Part shown: positions 62,561 through 64,000 of the stretch, in pieces
Numbering within the stretch: the stretch's first letter is position 1
Layout: every line of letters starts with the position of its first letter
Assembly (NCBI RefSeq): GCF_032362555.1
Contig: NC_083513.1
Span: 9,548,001-9,612,000, forward strand
Direction: 5' to 3'
Origin: Amyelois transitella
Taxonomy: Eukaryota; Arthropoda; Insecta; Lepidoptera; Pyralidae
Length of the DNA stretch: 64,000 nt
The notes under the pieces: model-generated
What the model saw: the letters and a program-made list of their open reading frames with translations, nothing else
What the model was told of the DNA's origin: nothing
Database searches by the model: none
Made by a program: the position numbers and the translations under genes

Positions 62561-62862
62561 CTTAATGTCCTCTATTTATTTATCTCCTAAATGCTCTCCC
62601 TATCACCGCCTATTTTACGACCGCACATTATATGACACTAACCCAAATACTGAATGCAAATGACCAGCAGGCGTCCTTGGAAGGGCACTAACTCACTTGG
62701 CCCCAATGCGATTCACTGAAGCAATTCACCACTGTCTTCACGTTGATAGATTAATCATACGCTGTGATATGACATCACTATGAATGCAGTGCATACATAC
62801 ATACATAAACTATACAGTTAACATTTTCATCCCTAATGATGAAAGTGAGATTCAGAAAGAGT

Positions 62863-63838
62863 TGTGGCGACATCTCTACGCCACTCGCCACAACATCAAA
62901 TCACACAACTGTCAATCATCTCGAAGAAATCGACGCGCTCAGCCAATAGCAGCGAAGAACCCAAATCGCGATTTCAGAGATTTCATGGATTGGAGCTATA
63001 TATACAACCTCCGACACAACATCGTTGGAGCCGCGGTTCCCCAGGCATAACACCTAGCCTGGCGGAAGATCTTCCCTTTGGTGGCGGTCGAGCCGAATCA
63101 TCGCTCCCGCTACATTGGTGACCCCGACGTGATTGGAAGCAACCTTCTCCATCATCATCAACTCCAATCCTCAGCATCACTCCTCACTCTGCAAGCAGTC
63201 TCACAGCAAGCCAGCAAATGGGTATCGCAGCAGGTCCATCGCAGCCGACTCACCGAGCTTCCTGGTCCTGACTCCACCCGCACTCACTCTAATCGACTTC
63301 AGCGACCGACGCATCGACCGCAGCCCACGCCTGGATCTCTTCGACGGCCGCTCTTCTCTCCAGCGTGGCAGCTCTGCACGACTTCTACCGGCGCCAACAA
63401 GTCGACTTCGCTCTCTACTGTCTCGACTCACCGCAGACTACGAGCAACGCAACGGCTCACTCCTGACTCACTAGGACTTCGAGCAACTTCCGACTCACTG
63501 GAAGACAACTGGCACTTGCAAGCTACTGAAGCACAGATTGCACAGCAAGATCAAGACTTCAGACCTCCGGTCTTGGGGGGGAGTACTGTGGCGACATCTC
63601 TACGCCACTCGCCACAACATCAAATCACACAACTGTCAATCATCTCGAAGAAATCGACGCGCTCAGCCAATAGCAGCGAAGAACCCAAATCGCGATTTCA
63701 GAGATTTCATGGATTGGAGCTATATATACAACCTCCGACACAACATCGTTGGAGCCGCGGTTCCCCAGGCATAACACCTAGCCTGGCGGAAGATCTTCCC
63801 TTTGGTGGCGGTCGAGCCGAATCATCGCTCCCGCTACA
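62863..63838 (+). mobile_element. Non-autonomous LTR retrotransposon (TRIM), Ty3-like
   Basis: Two LTRs of 252 bp (62863-63114 and 63587-63838) appear identical and begin TGTGG and end TACA. Flanks carry the 4-bp duplication GAGT (62859-62862 and 63839-63842). Between them are 472 bp with a primer site TGGTGACCCCGACGTG (63116-63131), complementary to the 3' end of tRNA-Trp. A purine run GGGGGGGAG (63575-63583) lies just before the 3' LTR. No gag or pol is present. Each LTR holds a TATATATA box and a GTGGCG/CGCCAC hairpin at its start. A tRNA-Trp primer is typical of the CsRn1/Kabuki group of Ty3 elements, which may supply the enzymes. Long open frames across it are chance. Confidence 0.9.
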
Positions 63839-64000
63839 GAGTTACTACTTATCGCTTGAACCGAAAAATCCCAAAACGTTTCCATTAGGTACATAACATT
63901 TACAATATACGCGGTAAGATAACCAGCTGGCATACTATACATTTTTTGTACCAGATCAGTAAAGAAATACTTTCATATACTTCGTTGACAATATTTGTTG

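Larger units (their letters stand above)
56331..62862. other. Region upstream of collagen coding exon 1
   Basis: It is probably the first intron of the collagen gene up to about 59299, then promoter and intergenic DNA. It holds a degenerate reverse transcriptase end (58620-58930), a SINE tail (58970-59030), a LINE-like piece (60420-60520), a LINE tail (61815-61990) and a SINE (62343-62560). Apart from the candidate first exon I see no gene. Confidence 0.5.

Noticed and set aside
63078-63896. 272-codon open frame across the TRIM element
   Set aside because: It runs through the primer site and 3' LTR, has no gag or pol motifs, and low-complexity Ser/Thr/Pro content.

Overview
The window reads as nuclear DNA of a lepidopteran (moth or butterfly). 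It is AT-rich and its genes are split by GT-AG introns. It is littered with SINE-like elements carrying (TATG)n tails, tRNA-headed SINEs and RTE-type LINE 3' ends of the kind common in Lepidoptera. Protein families match insects: CCR4/twin, mRpS24, DM9 proteins and a fibrillar collagen. I worked only from the sequence, so exon joins were chosen by splice signals, phase and family resemblance.

Layout. (1) 437-8160 (+): 3' half of the CCR4-NOT deadenylase gene (twin/CNOT6), seven exons. One exon is followed by seven further 244-bp tandem copies of exon plus SINE fragment (array 3702-5652). (2) 8161-about 16870: a SINE-poor stretch, probably a long 3' UTR. (3) 17479-18666 (-): mitochondrial ribosomal protein S24, four exons, tail to tail with twin. 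(4) 20336-23899 (+): an unfamiliar secreted protein of about 851 residues, built of helical blocks alternating with three LDL-receptor class A modules. (5) 24421-26304 and 28402-34724 (+): tandem DM9 (DUF3421) paralogs with the same intron plan; the second has an added Pro/Tyr-rich exon. (6) 36791-43315 (+): a secreted Cys-rich protein with VWC-like modules, 277 residues. (7) 44785-56328 (-): a complete fibrillar procollagen of 25 coding exons and about 1534 residues, with an uninterrupted Gly-X-Y helix of about 337 triplets; a candidate non-coding first exon lies at 59299-59345. (8) 62863-63838: a 976-bp non-autonomous LTR element (TRIM) with identical 252-bp LTRs and a tRNA-Trp primer binding site.

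The genes do not form one pathway. The LDLa, DM9, VWC and collagen genes could all act outside cells or in defence, while twin and mRpS24 are housekeeping genes. Most intergenic and intronic DNA that I could classify is transposon debris: SINEs on both strands, LINE tails, a hAT-like MITE, a fold-back LTR copy and degenerate reverse transcriptase ends.

The strongest oddities are the exon array inside the nuclease domain of twin, the undescribed LDLa protein, the fold-back LTR, and a collagen C-propeptide that lacks two of the usual interchain cysteines.
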